From NCBI GenBank assembly GCA_030062745.1, contig CP099840.1, forward strand, positions 11,174,437-11,238,436: a stretch of 64,000 bases of DNA, in the 5' to 3' direction. The notes beneath the pieces are model-generated. The model was not told the DNA's origin. It searched no databases and saw only the letters and a list, made by a program, of their open reading frames with translations. This document shows, in pieces, positions 49,501 to 61,236 of the stretch (positions are counted from its first letter, which is position 1; each line of letters starts with the position of its first letter). The position numbers were made by a program, and so were the translations under genes. Source of the DNA: Capitulum mitella. Its lineage: Eukaryota > Arthropoda > Thecostraca > Pollicipedomorpha > Pollicipedidae.

Positions 49501-52500
49501 GCGGACCTTTACTTGTGCGCTGGTGCCTTTACCTAAGCGTTTTGAGTCACAGTCCTTGAGATTCAGGCCATTTCTCGGTCTCATGCAGTCGGCTATGAGA
49601 AAATATGTATATAGGGCGTAAATTGCTTACATATTATCGAAAACTAAAAATGAGACCAGTTTCGAGCTCTACTCGTCACAAGCTTTCCAACGGTATGCTC
49701 ATTTTTATCGTGCGACCAACCGTTCGTGACTTAGAGGGGGGCGGTCAACTGCCCCCCCCCCCAGTCGCCCATGTTCGAAACGGACCGACGGTCGTGCGCG
49801 GGTTAAGGTTCGAGCAGACTGCTCACATGCCGTCGTCTGTCGGCAACATAAATCCCACAGACGTGTTAAGCTGCTTCATTATGGTACCGTCCTTTTCATA
49901 AAGACAGCGACCTGAGATAATGACGACTCCAAGGGGCGTTTAAAAAGACAGTGTGAGTGGCTACAGCCAAACAGCCTACTTAAGAATACACAGCGCAATA
50001 CCGCCATCGGCTCCTGATGACTAAATTCCATGAAGTCGAAACGGCGCTTCCATTTGTGCCATTCGGAAAATCGTAATTGAAGCAATGGAGGAAGGCCGGG
50101 GGGACAAAGAATTCTGCAGCAATGGTCGTGCTTCGCCTTTACATGGATAGTAAATGTGGTTGTTAAGACCAGCCAGCTAGTGGAAGTCGTCCATTTGCTA
50201 ATGGGTTACGTAGTCTTTCAAATGAAGAATACTTTTTACTATTGTCATTTCCACAGAGTCTTGAACTACAGCCATTTACAAAGCCTCCTTGATACGAGCC
50301 GGCCATGTGTTTTGCCATTTCGCATGAAAGTAACATTACTGATCACGTGAGGTTCCAGTTAAAAGGTACCGAGAACGATGGGAGAACAAAAGAAACAAAA
50401 AAAAAAATAATTGTCGACAAGACGTAAGCGCAAATGTCAATGACGATGGCATAGCGATGGAGATACGCAGACCCCCAGACCTGGCCACACTGCGCCTGTT
50501 GGGGGCCACTGTATTGACCTGCCTCAGGCAGTGGAGGACTGCCTGAGGCCGTGGAGGACGGGGCCACTGCACTGACCTGCCTGAGGCCGTGGAGGACGCA
50601 GAGCCAGCTGAGCAGCAGAGCGCAGACCAGCGTCACCTGCAGCACGGCGTCCAGCAGCTGCGGACTCACAGAGTCGCAGAGGAACAGCAGCGGGAACAGC
50701 GGGTCTGCAGCACAGCGGTATTGGTCACCTGCGGACTTGAGTCACCCACACAGGAACAGCAGCGGGAACAGCGGGTCTGCAGCACAGCGGTATTGGTCAC
50801 CTGCGGACTTATAGTCACCCACACAGGAACAGCAGCGGGAACGGCGGATAGGCGAGTATGGGAGCGGTGGCAAATGCCAACCAGCTCCAAACCAGCATCG
50901 AGAAAGCAGCTCTGACTAGCATCAAAGCCGACAAATTATCAGACATCGCAAAGAAAGATGAAAAAATCTTGTGAATAACGCCAGTTTTATATAGTATTCT
51001 ATCCATTGCACTTGGCGTGGAGTGAAAACGATTTCACTAGATCTTCAGCAAAACAGCATACATCACACGGCGATTCAAAGCACGGTTTCTCTAAAATTTT
51101 TGTATCTAAAAATCCAATATAAAAAGTTGTAAAAAATCCAGACGATCAAACACAGTGTGCAGTCAAAATCACTGTGACAAGCATATGGGCAATTAAGTTC
51201 AGAATTACACCGACTATCATGTCAACACTTATATCCAACAATGCCAACCACGACAATGTTTGTGGGCGCTACTGGCTATGATCGTGGCGGCTGTGATCAG
51301 TTCTGTTACAGAGAGGCGACGTACTGTTGTGCGCCACCAGGAGCGGCAGCAGAATCGCCGTCCACCTTTGCTCCAGGGACCAGTCTTGGACGGAAAACCG
51401 CCTCAGCGAGATGCCGAACCAGCACTGGTGGCAACCGAAAACACTCTCGAAGATACTCCCGAGAACTCTCTTGGGAACACTCCCGAGAATACTTCCGGGA
51501 ACATTCCCGAGAGCACTCCTGAGAACTCTCCGAATAAAACTTCCGGGAAAGTGGCACAGATGATATTCCGCTCGCGTTTATGGCTATGCTTGTCTGAAAA
51601 CTGAAAGACACGTTTTTTCTTTTGCTTCGTATGGAAGCTTGCACTCGATCCATTTGATGTCAACCAGTAAACATTTTTCGGGATGCAAATAACGTTGTAA
51701 AAAATCTGTGACTTCAGAATTTAACGATCGCCTTTGTTGCGCATGAAGTCAGGATCTAACGAGTACAATACCAGTTGCCTTCGCCAGGAGAGGAAGAAGA
51801 AAAAGAAATGTTTAGTTACCGAAACGGAGAAGGAGGCCAGCAGAAATATAAACCGAAACCAGAGCTCCAGCTGCGTGAAGGTCGGTTCAAAACTCTGAAA
51901 CTGTTCAGCGAACAAAGTTATTGAGCTACGGAGGACAAACGTTTGGCTACAGTAGTGTTCAAAATTTTTATCTTAATGGAACATCAAGAGAAAAAATCGC
52001 ATTGACTTGCGACTTCCCGCAGTGCCACTTCCATTCAAGGTACTGTTAACCAGACCCATGCTTCGTCAAGAAAACGCAAGAAGAGAAGTGACAAACTTGA
52101 TCGGATTTAATATAATTCAGTGAACATGTAAACCACCTAGGAAAAGGCAAACCCATAAACTGGCCTGAAATATGATGTCTTTGACAGAATATCGCTTGTC
52201 GATGTCTTCTAAGCCATGGAACCGCAAAACAATGAGGTAGTTTGTAAAGCTCAGGTACGTGAGATGAAGAAGGGAGACCGGGTCACACTTTTTGTCGACG
52301 CACTGCAGGTGTCTGCTCCTAAAAAAGGTGCATCGGAGATAACGATCAGTGGAATGAAGCACATCTGCGGGCACCAATGCTGGGTGATCAGTTGACCCAG
52401 CTGATCACAAATGTCAGTCAAAAGGCATCCATGTTGAAAAGAAATTGGCTCTTACATCGGAATGGAAGAAAAACGCCGGAACGAGACGATTGTATAAATC

Positions 52501-54170
52501 AGGCAACGTGCTTCTTACAGAACATAGGTTATTCACTTGAGCTGTAAAATCGTATGTCAAGCATGATTCAAATCCCGACCAACCTGTTGAAAAGCTGATC
52601 CCCTTTGAAGACCTGTAACTTCTCATGGCCCTCGGAGAGACCTTCCACGTCCACTGCGATCGTGAAGCGCTTGTCGAACGTCTCATCTGTCGGAGCACCA
52701 GCAGTTAGTGTCATGTCAGTTTAGCCATCTTATATGCGATTATTGGAAAACGTTCTGTAAAACGTCCGTCTGCCCATCGTCTTAGCTGCTTGCATTTGGC
52801 CGTCGCGTTAGGTGGATGAACTGACAAACTTCACCCAACTTGCTTAATGTGCTGATAAGAAGCTGTTGATTAAATGCTGAACAAGCCACCGGCTCATCTG
52901 CACGGCTACCACCTACAGCGAGGGTAGATTATGGTCGAAATGTAATTAACGCGTTAAACAATCGGGCTCTTACGCGAATGCACAGCATCTTTTGCAGTGA
53001 AATCTAATGGAGCAATATTCGAATTTTGCCCGTGGCCGAAAGAGCAGCATTTTTCGAGTGCTTTGTGGCGAAAAGCCCGACGAATCCAAGTTGTGATCCA
53101 CATTCAGTCCAGAATGACGGACCAGTTGACCCGCCTTCCGCGGTTGACCCCGACTGGATTCGACCACCCACCAGCGCCGCTGCCGACCACCACCACCGCT
53201 CCGAGCCAGAGCTGCTGCGAGTAGCTGGTCACGCCCGGAGACTTGACCACGAACGGGCCGGACGCCATGCTGAAGCCGCTGGTGCGCGTGGGCAGCTCGG
53301 AGGCCTTCACGGAGCTGGTGGACAAGCCGGCCGGTCCTGCCGAACGGAGGGTGACGCCATCATGGTGGGGAATGACGTCAGAACTGTGGAACTCGGGAGG
53401 GGAAGCTGTGCTGGGGGAGCTGGCTGGGGCAAGGTGTGTTGTCAGCAGTCACGTACCTGCCATGCCGATCAGGATGATAATGAACAGCGACAGAAAGAAG
53501 CCAGCGAAGACGAGGACAAAGTCCCTCTTGTGCATGGAGTACAGCCTCATTTGTAGAGACCTGGAAAGTCGTGGATTGAATAGACACGGATCAGCGCGAT
53601 TTTTTTTATTGTTCTTGACACTTGTTTTTCCCTTGTTTGTGATTTCATTTGATTATGAACAACCAGGTGCTTTCCTTTGCAATGTCACGATTTATCTGTT
53701 CGACGTCCTTATCCCTGTACAACACAACCGTGTCACATCCAATATTCACATGCACAGCATAGCGGCACCCTGATGGACGCTTCGCCCAGCACGCCCCTCC
53801 CCACCACGAGCCAGCGCCGGACCGAGCGGGGGCGCCGCTGGCCGCGCGGGCGGCCTCACCTCTCGCAGCGGTCGTGGTGGTAGGCGGGCGCCAGATGGCG
53901 GCTGAACTGGCTGAACACGTCGCCGAACTGGGCCAGCAGACCGCGCAGGCCGCGGCCGCCGGCCCCGGCCGAGGACCCGTGGAACGAGTAGCCGTTCTCC
54001 ATGACGTCCCGCTGCGGCGACGACGGCCGACGGCGCTGGCGGCGATCGATGGCCGCCGGCCCACTGCCGATCTGCGCGCGCAGTTGCGCCGCTGCCGGGG
54101 TCGGAGTCGGAGTCGGAGTCGGAGTCGGAGTCAGAGTAGCCGCCGGCGCGGCGCTGGAGCGTGACGTCAA
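46536..54170 (-). CDS. TMEM181: Transmembrane protein 181 (TMEM181/GPR178), complete
   Basis: Multipass membrane protein with a luminal beta-rich domain, broadly similar to Wntless. Minus-strand exons: 54170 (or 54002)-53860, 53560-53457, 53336-53172, 52686-52584, 52318-52165, 51894-51820, 51424-51325, 50704-50577, 48303-48157, 47793-47691, 47482-47255, 46666-46536 (stop). All phases agree, giving 582 residues from the first ATG or 526 from MENGYSFHG. Recognition strings: MRLYSMHKRDFVLVFAGFFL (first membrane helix), TSYSQQLWL, the cysteine-bearing NRSRHLQCVDKKCDP, FTQLELWFRFIFLL, DWSLEQRW, CALLLSWLCVLHG, WLTFYVPKLLLVGLMW, LRAYSDLRSMPYL, LAIYGLMNIFVFCMAY and the acidic tail NPAFSMINDSDEDVIYGSD. 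The exon 5/6 intron appears to use a GC donor (CAG/GCCAGT). Exon 8 is flanked on both sides by tandem copies of its own edges. The first ATG would add a Thr-Pro repeat. Confidence 0.95.
48584..49802 (+). mobile_element. piggyBac-like family A element in a TMEM181 intron
   Basis: A 1,219-bp copy flanked by TTAA at 48580-48583 and 49803-49806. It is very similar in sequence to the KDM1A-intron copy, with the same GCAGTTGACTGC subterminal palindrome and CCCG start. It lies in the intron between TMEM181 exons 8 and 9, opposite to the gene. Confidence 0.9.
50505..50600 (-). repeat. Duplicated donor edge of TMEM181 exon 8
   Basis: On the minus strand the exon end GTCCTCCACGGCCTCAGGCAG, or a close variant, occurs three times. 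The real one is followed by GTCAGTGCAGTGGCCCC (exon end 50577), the second runs straight into the third, and the third is followed by GTCAATACAGTGGCCCC (exon-end equivalent 50519). The distal copy is also a plausible donor and would lengthen the exon by 58 bases. Confidence 0.8.
50685..50853 (-). repeat. Triplicated acceptor edge of TMEM181 exon 8, 72-bp step
   Basis: On the minus strand the exon start CCGCTGTTCCCGCTGCTGTT occurs at 50704 (real), 50776 and about 50848. The first two are preceded by CTGCAG. The copy at 50776 keeps the acceptor but runs into GTGTGGGTGA, a stop in the coding frame that also looks like a donor. The 72-bp step preserves reading phase. Confidence 0.85.
54103..54137. 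repeat. (GGAGTC)n hexanucleotide repeat
   Basis: Five to six GGAGTC units. If TMEM181 starts at the ATG at 54170 they encode a Thr-Pro repeat on the minus strand. If it starts at 54002 they lie in the 5' UTR. Confidence 0.85.
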
Positions 54171-55100
54171 CAGTCGGCGTGCCGCCGAATGATTTTTTTG
54201 CAGGCCTCGGTATCTCCGCGGGCGGCTCCGACGCTCGTTTTTCGTTAATGCGTTTCGATCCGGCTACCCACGAGCAGACTTTGAACAGGCCCGGGCCGGA
54301 GCGCGGGAATTTCCCATTGACGGCGACAGGTTGGCGCGGTGCCTGCACCACCCTGGCGAATGCGGTGGTCGAATGGCGATCGGCCCTCGATCCAGCTTAC
54401 AGCATCGGACCATTTAGAGACTGCAAAAACATCCTGGTCGGACGTACATTGAGTTTGGCACTGTCAATGAACATGGTACTTTCAGAACGGCCTGTTTTGA
54501 GACTCCATGAAAGCCAAAACTGATTTATGCCTAGAGAATCGTTGGTTGTATTGAAATTCAGAATGGCTTTGCGAAGAAAAGGACGTAGCAACAAAGCCAG
54601 TGAAACGTAATTATGCCGCTACTGGTTACAATTGACTCATGGACCTCTATTCGAAAAGTTCGAAATTCCGGTCTTGTCGCGTGCCAATAATAGCATTACC
54701 TAGTAGCATTATTATTATGTAAGAATTCTCGTATCTGACTCTTCACCGAGTAAAGAGAAAAATTGTTTGGCTGCGTTCTTATCCAAATTCTGAAAAGCTA
54801 TTGCGCCTGCGAACGCCACTTTTTTCGCGCGCGGACCCAAACACAATGACGCCGCACTGACGAGGTCACACCTAAAGGCATGCTTTGAGCAGCACGTGGT
54901 GGCCCACTTCTCCTGTGGCACTTCCGTCCGAAAAACTGCGACCCAGCGGCGCGGGCGGTGCTTCTGTCAGTCAGCCGGACCAGAGCCGTGTCATTTGCTG
55001 GCCGGCGGACAGTCAGCCGAGGCGATATAGCAGGGCAGGCAGCGCCGCGGCACCACTGGTGCCCTGGTGCCCGGCCGGAGGTGGTGTAGGTCGCTGCAGA
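54171..55100. promoter_or_regulatory. Intergenic space between divergent TMEM181 and secreted-protein genes
   Basis: TMEM181 reads leftward from 54170/54002 and the secreted-protein gene reads rightward from 55101, so about 0.9-1.1 kb separates the start codons. Both gene-proximal ends are GC-richer than the AT-rich centre (54500-54780). It must hold the promoters of both genes, or a shared one. No TATA box stands out. Confidence 0.4.
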
Positions 55101-58100
55101 ATGGTGTCGCCCGTCAGAGCGCTGCTGCCGGCGCTCGCCCTTCTCATAGGTGGGGCGAGCTCCCAGCAGCTTCCTCCAGTGATGGAACGGAACTCATGGC
55201 AGTCCTGTGCTCGGGGCGATCTAGGATGGTGGTTGATTTCGGTTTTTTTTTTTTACCTGACATTGCAGCGTAGTTTTGAGGATGCCAATGCTACAGCTAG
55301 AGAGCTAATTCTTACGCTTTTAACCTTGGGACTGATATTCCACAACACTGGCGTGATTGTCGGATGCTACCGCGTTTGCATATTGACCGCCATAACGTAA
55401 CCTCCTGGTGTAAAAATGTTCCAGGGCAATGGTCTGAATTTGATCGCCGTCGATGTCTTTGCCATCCATTAATCCTCTATTTTCATACACACCATTTTAC
55501 GATATGATTACGTGCCACCAAACCAGCCACGATCTTACGGTCTCTGCAGGCACGGGCTGCAGTCTCCCGCAGGCTTCTCTGAACAAGCTGAACGTCAAGC
55601 TGCTGGCTAGTGACGGCATCAACTCCATTCTCGGTTGGTACCGTTCCTGGCGCCTGAGACCATGTGATGCAAGACTCTAGGTCCCTTCACCAACGGCGGA
55701 AAGGCCCAAATGAGTTGCTTCTTGTTCTTAAAACACTTGCTGGGTTGTTGGATATGAACCACTTGCTTCTTTTGTCGTTGCAAACGTGCATTGGATTAAT
55801 ATTGACTACGACAGGAATCTGAAAATCTTTTTTTCACCCTGACGCGAATCTGCAGATGATCATACCAAGTTCTGCTACCGACAGGTTTCAGTGACAACGA
55901 TCTTTTCATGATATATTTTGTTCGATGCGCTTCGAGAGTTCTGATTCATTTGCTTTGGAATGGGCATTGCACCTAGCATCAAATGAATGGTGCAACAGGG
56001 TCATGAGGTGCAAATGAGGAACCAAACGACTGCCTTGAAATGGGACGCTAGATGCAAAGCTGCGATTTTGTTGGGGTTTTTAGGTTGACCCGAGAAGTTT
56101 TATGTTCGTAAACACTTGCAATCTGAAATGAGAAAGTTGACGGAATATATGCTTCACTAAAACGATGTTTACTTGGTCTAATTCGCATTAACCCTGCATT
56201 TTTCATTTCAGGCAAGTTGGTAGGAGTGCAGCAGTGCTTCAAATGTTCAGTGCTTAACGTTGTCAACAACGGACGTGTCCGTAAGGTAACAACACAACTG
56301 GATGTAGTTCACAATGACTGGACATCCTCATCGTATGACGCAAACAATAAACGTTGCTGTGATTGGATGATGGGGTATTAGCTGCCGGTTCACATTCGGT
56401 AGCTGCTGACTAGTACCTTTTATGTCAACGGTTGGCTTTTTCAAATAGCCTAAACGGGGGCATTGAGGTATCGTGATTGGTAGCTCAGTTTACAAAAAGC
56501 TGGTCTTCCCGTCCTGGCAGATGGGTTTTATTTGGTCCGATACTCGATGTTTGGTTCGCAGTGTATCTGGCAACCATTTATTAGATAAGAGGGTCGTGCT
56601 GATTTCCACACGGTCGCGTTGTGTTCTTGGAGGCTTGTCCAAATTTTCGTCGCAAAATCGCCGGTCACCTGGAATTGTACGATGGGCCTGAATTAAAATC
56701 AATGCAGCAAGCTCACCTCAGCCAGGGGTCTTACCTCCAGCGTTAACGTCGCGAATATTTAGACTGTATCTTGAAATGATAAAAAGTCGGTGATTCCTGA
56801 TTTCATCACCACAGCTTTCGGCGACCATCACGAAATGCATGAATGCGGCTCCTCCAAGACCTCTTCCACCGCCGTGGGGTGGCGTCTATCCGCCTTTCAT
56901 GCGATATCCGGGATTTTTCGGCCCAGGTAAGAATCCTTTTCATTTCTGTCGATTGAATAATGGTGTTGCTTTATTGTTTGCTGTTGAGGGAAAAACTGGT
57001 TCAGTTAGAGCCAAACTCTCTTAGGCTGTAGATCAAGATTTGAGACTTTGTCGCGCATCAATGTGCAATTTCTATTTTCGCTCATTCATTGTGCAATCGT
57101 ACTCTGTAAAATAATTTTCAGAAATATTGTCGGAGTACCGTCGTTTCAAGTACGAGCGCGGCTCTCCTGAAGGACTGGATTAGCTTTAGTCCATACTCAA
57201 AAGCTCCCAGTAGTGGCCGCTCATTGTACATGCGAACATTTGATCTATGCTTTAGCGGATTCAGAGCAGGTGTTGAGGGATGGGACAGGTACCATCCGTG
57301 CAACCGTAATTATCCGAAATGATGATTTCTTGTCTCATTTCGGTCTCGTTGTTTCACAATTTCCATCAGTCAAGATACATTTAACACCATTTTTATTTCA
57401 AAAACGAAACATACAGGATTTCCCAAAAGGGTACCTCATCTTGAAAGTCAATAACTTCGGCAATTATCAACATTGAACCAGGATTCAAACAAGACTGTAT
57501 GCATGGGGAAATTTTGCCCAGGACAAAATGTCACGGTCAATGCAAACACGTCGAACTACAGAGCGCGTGCTCGAACTGTCCTCCTTCACACGTTTTGCAG
57601 AGCTCAGCCTGTCTCGCGGCTCGGGGGCACATATCCGGCTAGACCTTCCTGTTGGCCGCTCAGATTTTCAGCGCTGAGATCTTCAAGACTTGACCTTGAG
57701 GTTTTGAAGACGAACTAAAAACGCAACCTGGTAGACTTGATCCTTCAGATATCCCCGAACGAAAAAAACCCGGGGATGTTAGATCCGGGGAGTGTGCAGG
57801 TCAGGGAATCGCCGTTCTCTTGGAGACAACACAACATCCGAAGTGGTCCTGAAGCTATCCCACAGGCACCCAAAACGTGTGGGAAGGCGCGCCGTCCTGT
57901 AGCAGCCAGTGAAGGTGGATACTGTTGACGCACTTCCGTTTAAGTTCCTCCCAGAACCGGCTGGACACTACCACGCAGCAATCTGCAGTGACCGTTTTGG
58001 TGTTTCCCTGGCGATACTGGAAAAAGGGAGCGACGACCCCTCGTCTGCTGGTCGCGCACCAGAACAGTCACGTCGGGTGAATGCAGGGAAGTCGTGCGCA

Positions 58101-60180
58101 TATCCACTGGCGAATGCTGGTTCCAGTCGAGGTGGTTTTGGCGATAAAACATTCCATGCACATGAAAGTGTGCATCGCTGGAAAACCCAGGTGGTGGACA
58201 AAGATGTCAGAGGCTTCAGTGTTCCCCTTCAGTCAGGTGTACAGCTTCAGTCGTGCTTCTCAGTTAGGTGCATTACGTGTCTGGCGAGTTTGCATTTTGT
58301 GCGGGATAAGACGGAGTTTTTTCAAGATTCTATGGGTTGCCAACTTCAGGATGTCCACGCGATGTTCGAGGCGGCGAGCTGAGGTTTTACCCCGACCGGT
58401 GAAACCATGTGAGGCCTTTACGACTCCCTCCGAGCCTGACACGGTGATGGGCCGGCTAGACTGACCCTTACGTCGGTTCGCTAGTCTTGTGGGACAGATT
58501 CTGCTCCATTAACTTGAGTGTTGTTTTTTTCTAGTTGGAACCACGCGGCTTGATAAGCGCTCTTTAAATTTCCTTTGAGTGAGGATGATGAATTTTGTCT
58601 AGAGGTCAGTTTGGACAGCGTTGCTTTCCTGCTCCGTGTTCATCAAGAACATGATGCAGAATGCCGAGTCGGCGACAATGAAATCTCCCATGATTTTTTT
58701 TCGCGTGATGTATAAAATGTGGGTTACGCTTTCTGGAGAGGACTTATATTAAGGGAAGAAATGTGAAACATTTTTACGGGACACCCTGTAGACACTTGTC
58801 GTTGGAAATATGGGTCAAGAGATAGGCTGTCCCAGGGTTTTCCAACAGAAGTGGTCATGGCCTCGATGCTCCGCTCCCATGTGACATGTTCTTATGAAAT
58901 TCGTGCTAGAGTGACCACATTATACACCTTCTGAGCTTTCTTATGCGCTTCGAACTATTTCCCATTTAGTCTGCTTCTTCTGCATCTCCGGGAATCAAAT
59001 GAACGTCTTAAGTATTCATGCTATTACATTTCACCTGGCTCTGAACGACACAATCATTCGGACAATCCTCCTCCAGGCCTGAGTCCTGTGTGGCTTCAAG
59101 CCTACCAGGCAGCGCAGGCGGCGAATAAGAGGACCTCCTCGGCGAAGGCAGGACCTACGGGGTCAAAGACCTCCCCAGGAACGGCCAAGCCCTCCACCAG
59201 CTCTGTCAAACAGCCCGTCAAGGGCCGCCGACGACGTGAGTTCTGTTTCGCTGTTGAGCCTGCGCGTGAGCAGGGCGCTGAACGCACCTTCGTGGCGACT
59301 GGAACAGATCAATGTCATAAATATCCCGCAAAGACTAAGGCTAAAAACGACGCCTCGTGACCCAATATGCTATGTCGGTGTGCGTGAAAGGCGGCCAGTT
59401 ATTGTGTTTGAACTGCAGACGGCGGCGAATGCATTTTCCATGGCGAATGCTCGTTATTGCGTGTGGCTGTTTGCTCCCCAGGACAGACATCAGGGCCGTT
59501 TCCATTCAGCCAGTACGTGAATTCCTATTTTCGTGGTCCGATGGCGGGTAGCAGCCCTCTGACGACGGGTTTCGTCAACATACCGCCGCTGCAGGGTGTA
59601 GTCGTGGGAAATCAGGTACTCGGCAGCTGCAAACAAGCCACAAGGCTTGTTTAGACCGATTTCGTTGTCAATATCCCTCGCCAGTGTAGCACCAGAAGCG
59701 GACCCGTTTTTTATATGATTTGCAACTTTACAAGAAAAAAAGGAGGCCTGGTTGAGACATGTTGTCAAAACACTCAGTCCTTATTTGCTGATATGCACGA
59801 GCACTTTTAACATGGTAGACATCTCCAATGAAACATGCGGGCGAGAATATTCCAGTGAAAACGATAAGCGGGCATTAAAACCATGAAGGCGACAATTGGA
59901 ACTCGGGAAACTTGGGCCACGCGACAACTCCCCAGAGTTAGCACAAAGCCGCGCCTCTGACGACTCGTCTCGGCGGGCCCGTGCCTCTGTGCTCTGCCGC
60001 CAGGTGGACGCCCGGATCAGGTGCGTCCTCTCCGAGCTGGGATTGGTCAGCCGGGACCGAGAGCTCGACAAGGACGCCCTACACAAACTCATCGACGGCA
60101 TCGTGTCCAACGAGCAGGCAAGGCAACGACGAACCGCCTATCGATCTGGGCCCATGAACCGGCCAGTCGACTCCGAATAG
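55101..60180 (+). CDS. Unrecognised secreted proline-rich protein
   Basis: I do not recognise this family. Exons chained by acceptors, donors and phase: 55101-55149, 55550-55633, 56212-56285, 56815-56926, 59077-59235, 59482-59615, 60004-60180; about 262 residues. Exon 1 gives a hydrophobic signal sequence, MVSPVRALLPALALLI, joined to GTGCSLPQASLNKLNVKLLA. Then come a cysteine pair (VQQCFKCSVLNVV), a proline/aromatic stretch (PPRPLPPPWGGVYPPFMRYP), a Ser/Thr/Lys/Ala-rich basic linker ending GRRRR, a second aromatic/Gly/Pro block (SGPFPFSQYVNSYFRGPM) and a charged helix-like end (SELGLVSRDRELDKDALHKL). The RRRR run could be a proprotein-convertase site. The last exon either reads to the TAG at 60178 or splices at CAG/GCAAGG (60117). 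Exon 1 could also read on without splicing. A dead mariner copy occupies the long fourth intron. Confidence 0.6.
57414..58788 (-). mobile_element. Tc1/mariner element with dead transposase
   Basis: A 1,375-bp element in an intron of the secreted-protein gene, in antisense orientation. Its ends are CAGGATTTCCCAAAA (left) and, on the reverse strand, CAGGGTGTCCCGTAAAA (right). Each is flanked by TA (57412-57413 and 58789-58790), the target duplication of this superfamily. Between them the minus strand encodes transposase fragments in different frames: HRILKKLRLIPHKMQTRQ (helix-turn-helix end), FSSDAHFHVHGMFYRQNH (first catalytic Asp), WLQDGAPSH (second Asp) and AHSPDLT (third Asp). Stops and frameshifts make it a pseudogene. 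Confidence 0.85.
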
Positions 60181-61228
60181 GCCTACTTAAGACACTTACG
60201 GTGGCATGTGAAGTGCATGAAATGAATTTAACGCTCGCCGGGTCGGCCTCCGGATCCACCTTCTCCGGTGATCCTGAGAACCTAAAGATCTCGAAAATCG
60301 TAAGTTTGGCAGAAAAGTAAAAAACTGTGCTGGGAAAGCCCTTGGCAAAACTAGAAAAAAGGACCCAGTAATCTTTGACGTAAGTTCAATATTAAGATCA
60401 TCAGAGGTCATCCTAGGTCAGACTACTGTTACTGTCCGCTATATTCTGGATACGCACACAGGGAGGTCTACTCCAGTTATAGCGGCCTATTCAGTTTTGT
60501 CTGTCACCGTGAGCATCGTCAACAAGTAAAATTTCTGAGGTGTTCGGAGAAAAGGCTAGCAGCAAATAGGAACCAATCATCACTGGAATTTTGCGCGCAA
60601 AAGCAGATCAAACATGGCGCTGATTGGTCCAAATACTTTACGTCAGTTGGGGAGTTTTTGAGTGGAAAGCAGTGCAAAGCAAACGGAAAGTGACGCCGAT
60701 GTTTCTGTACTGTGGGTATCTCCCAAACAGTTATTGCAGGTATTTTTGTTGTATGGCCTGTGTTAAGGTTTCATGTCCACCCTGCGTGGTTTTGAAGTCA
60801 TGGTAACAGAAAGTTTATGTCTAAACGAGCTCCAATTGTGACCTGTGCCTGTGTTTTTTCTTTGTAGGTCAAGGAAGGATGCAGGGCAGATGTTTACATA
60901 AAGACGAAAATTGTTTTGAACCCGTGCTTTTATTATACTGAAAAAGTATGTTTCACAATGGCATATCACAATCAGGATGAAACTGATAAGATATGGGATG
61001 GAAATGTGTATACAGTGCTAAGAACTGCCATACCGTCGTCTTGATCCCGGTCTCAAAATATGGCATCACCAATGAAATCTTGTCAGTGTTAGGGCAATAT
61101 TCAGCAGGGCTATCTGGCATTAGGTGAGCCTTATCCATTGCCACACAGCCAGTGCAGACCCCAAACATAAGTGAGAAAAACTACATGATCACAGTCACAG
61201 AGAAGAAAAGATTATCAAGTCAAATGCC
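60181..61228. other. Downstream flank of the secreted-protein gene, nothing recognised
   Basis: No supported exon. A possible extra exon at about 60240-60306 would end at ATC/GTAAGT if the preceding exon splices at its GC donor. I could not confirm it. Confidence 0.3.
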
Positions 61229-61236
61229 CTCATTAT

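Noticed and set aside
50815..51006. A hydrophobic minus-strand frame ending FPLLFLCG next to TMEM181 exon 8
   Set aside because: It reads through the distal copy of the exon start, lacks an acceptor and stops at once; exon 7 at 51424-51325 joins the 50704 copy in phase.
53746..54351. A 201-codon minus-strand frame over TMEM181 exon 1
   Set aside because: Overlaps the TMEM181 exon in another frame; only the frame ending HHDRCER joins exon 2 in phase and matches the family.
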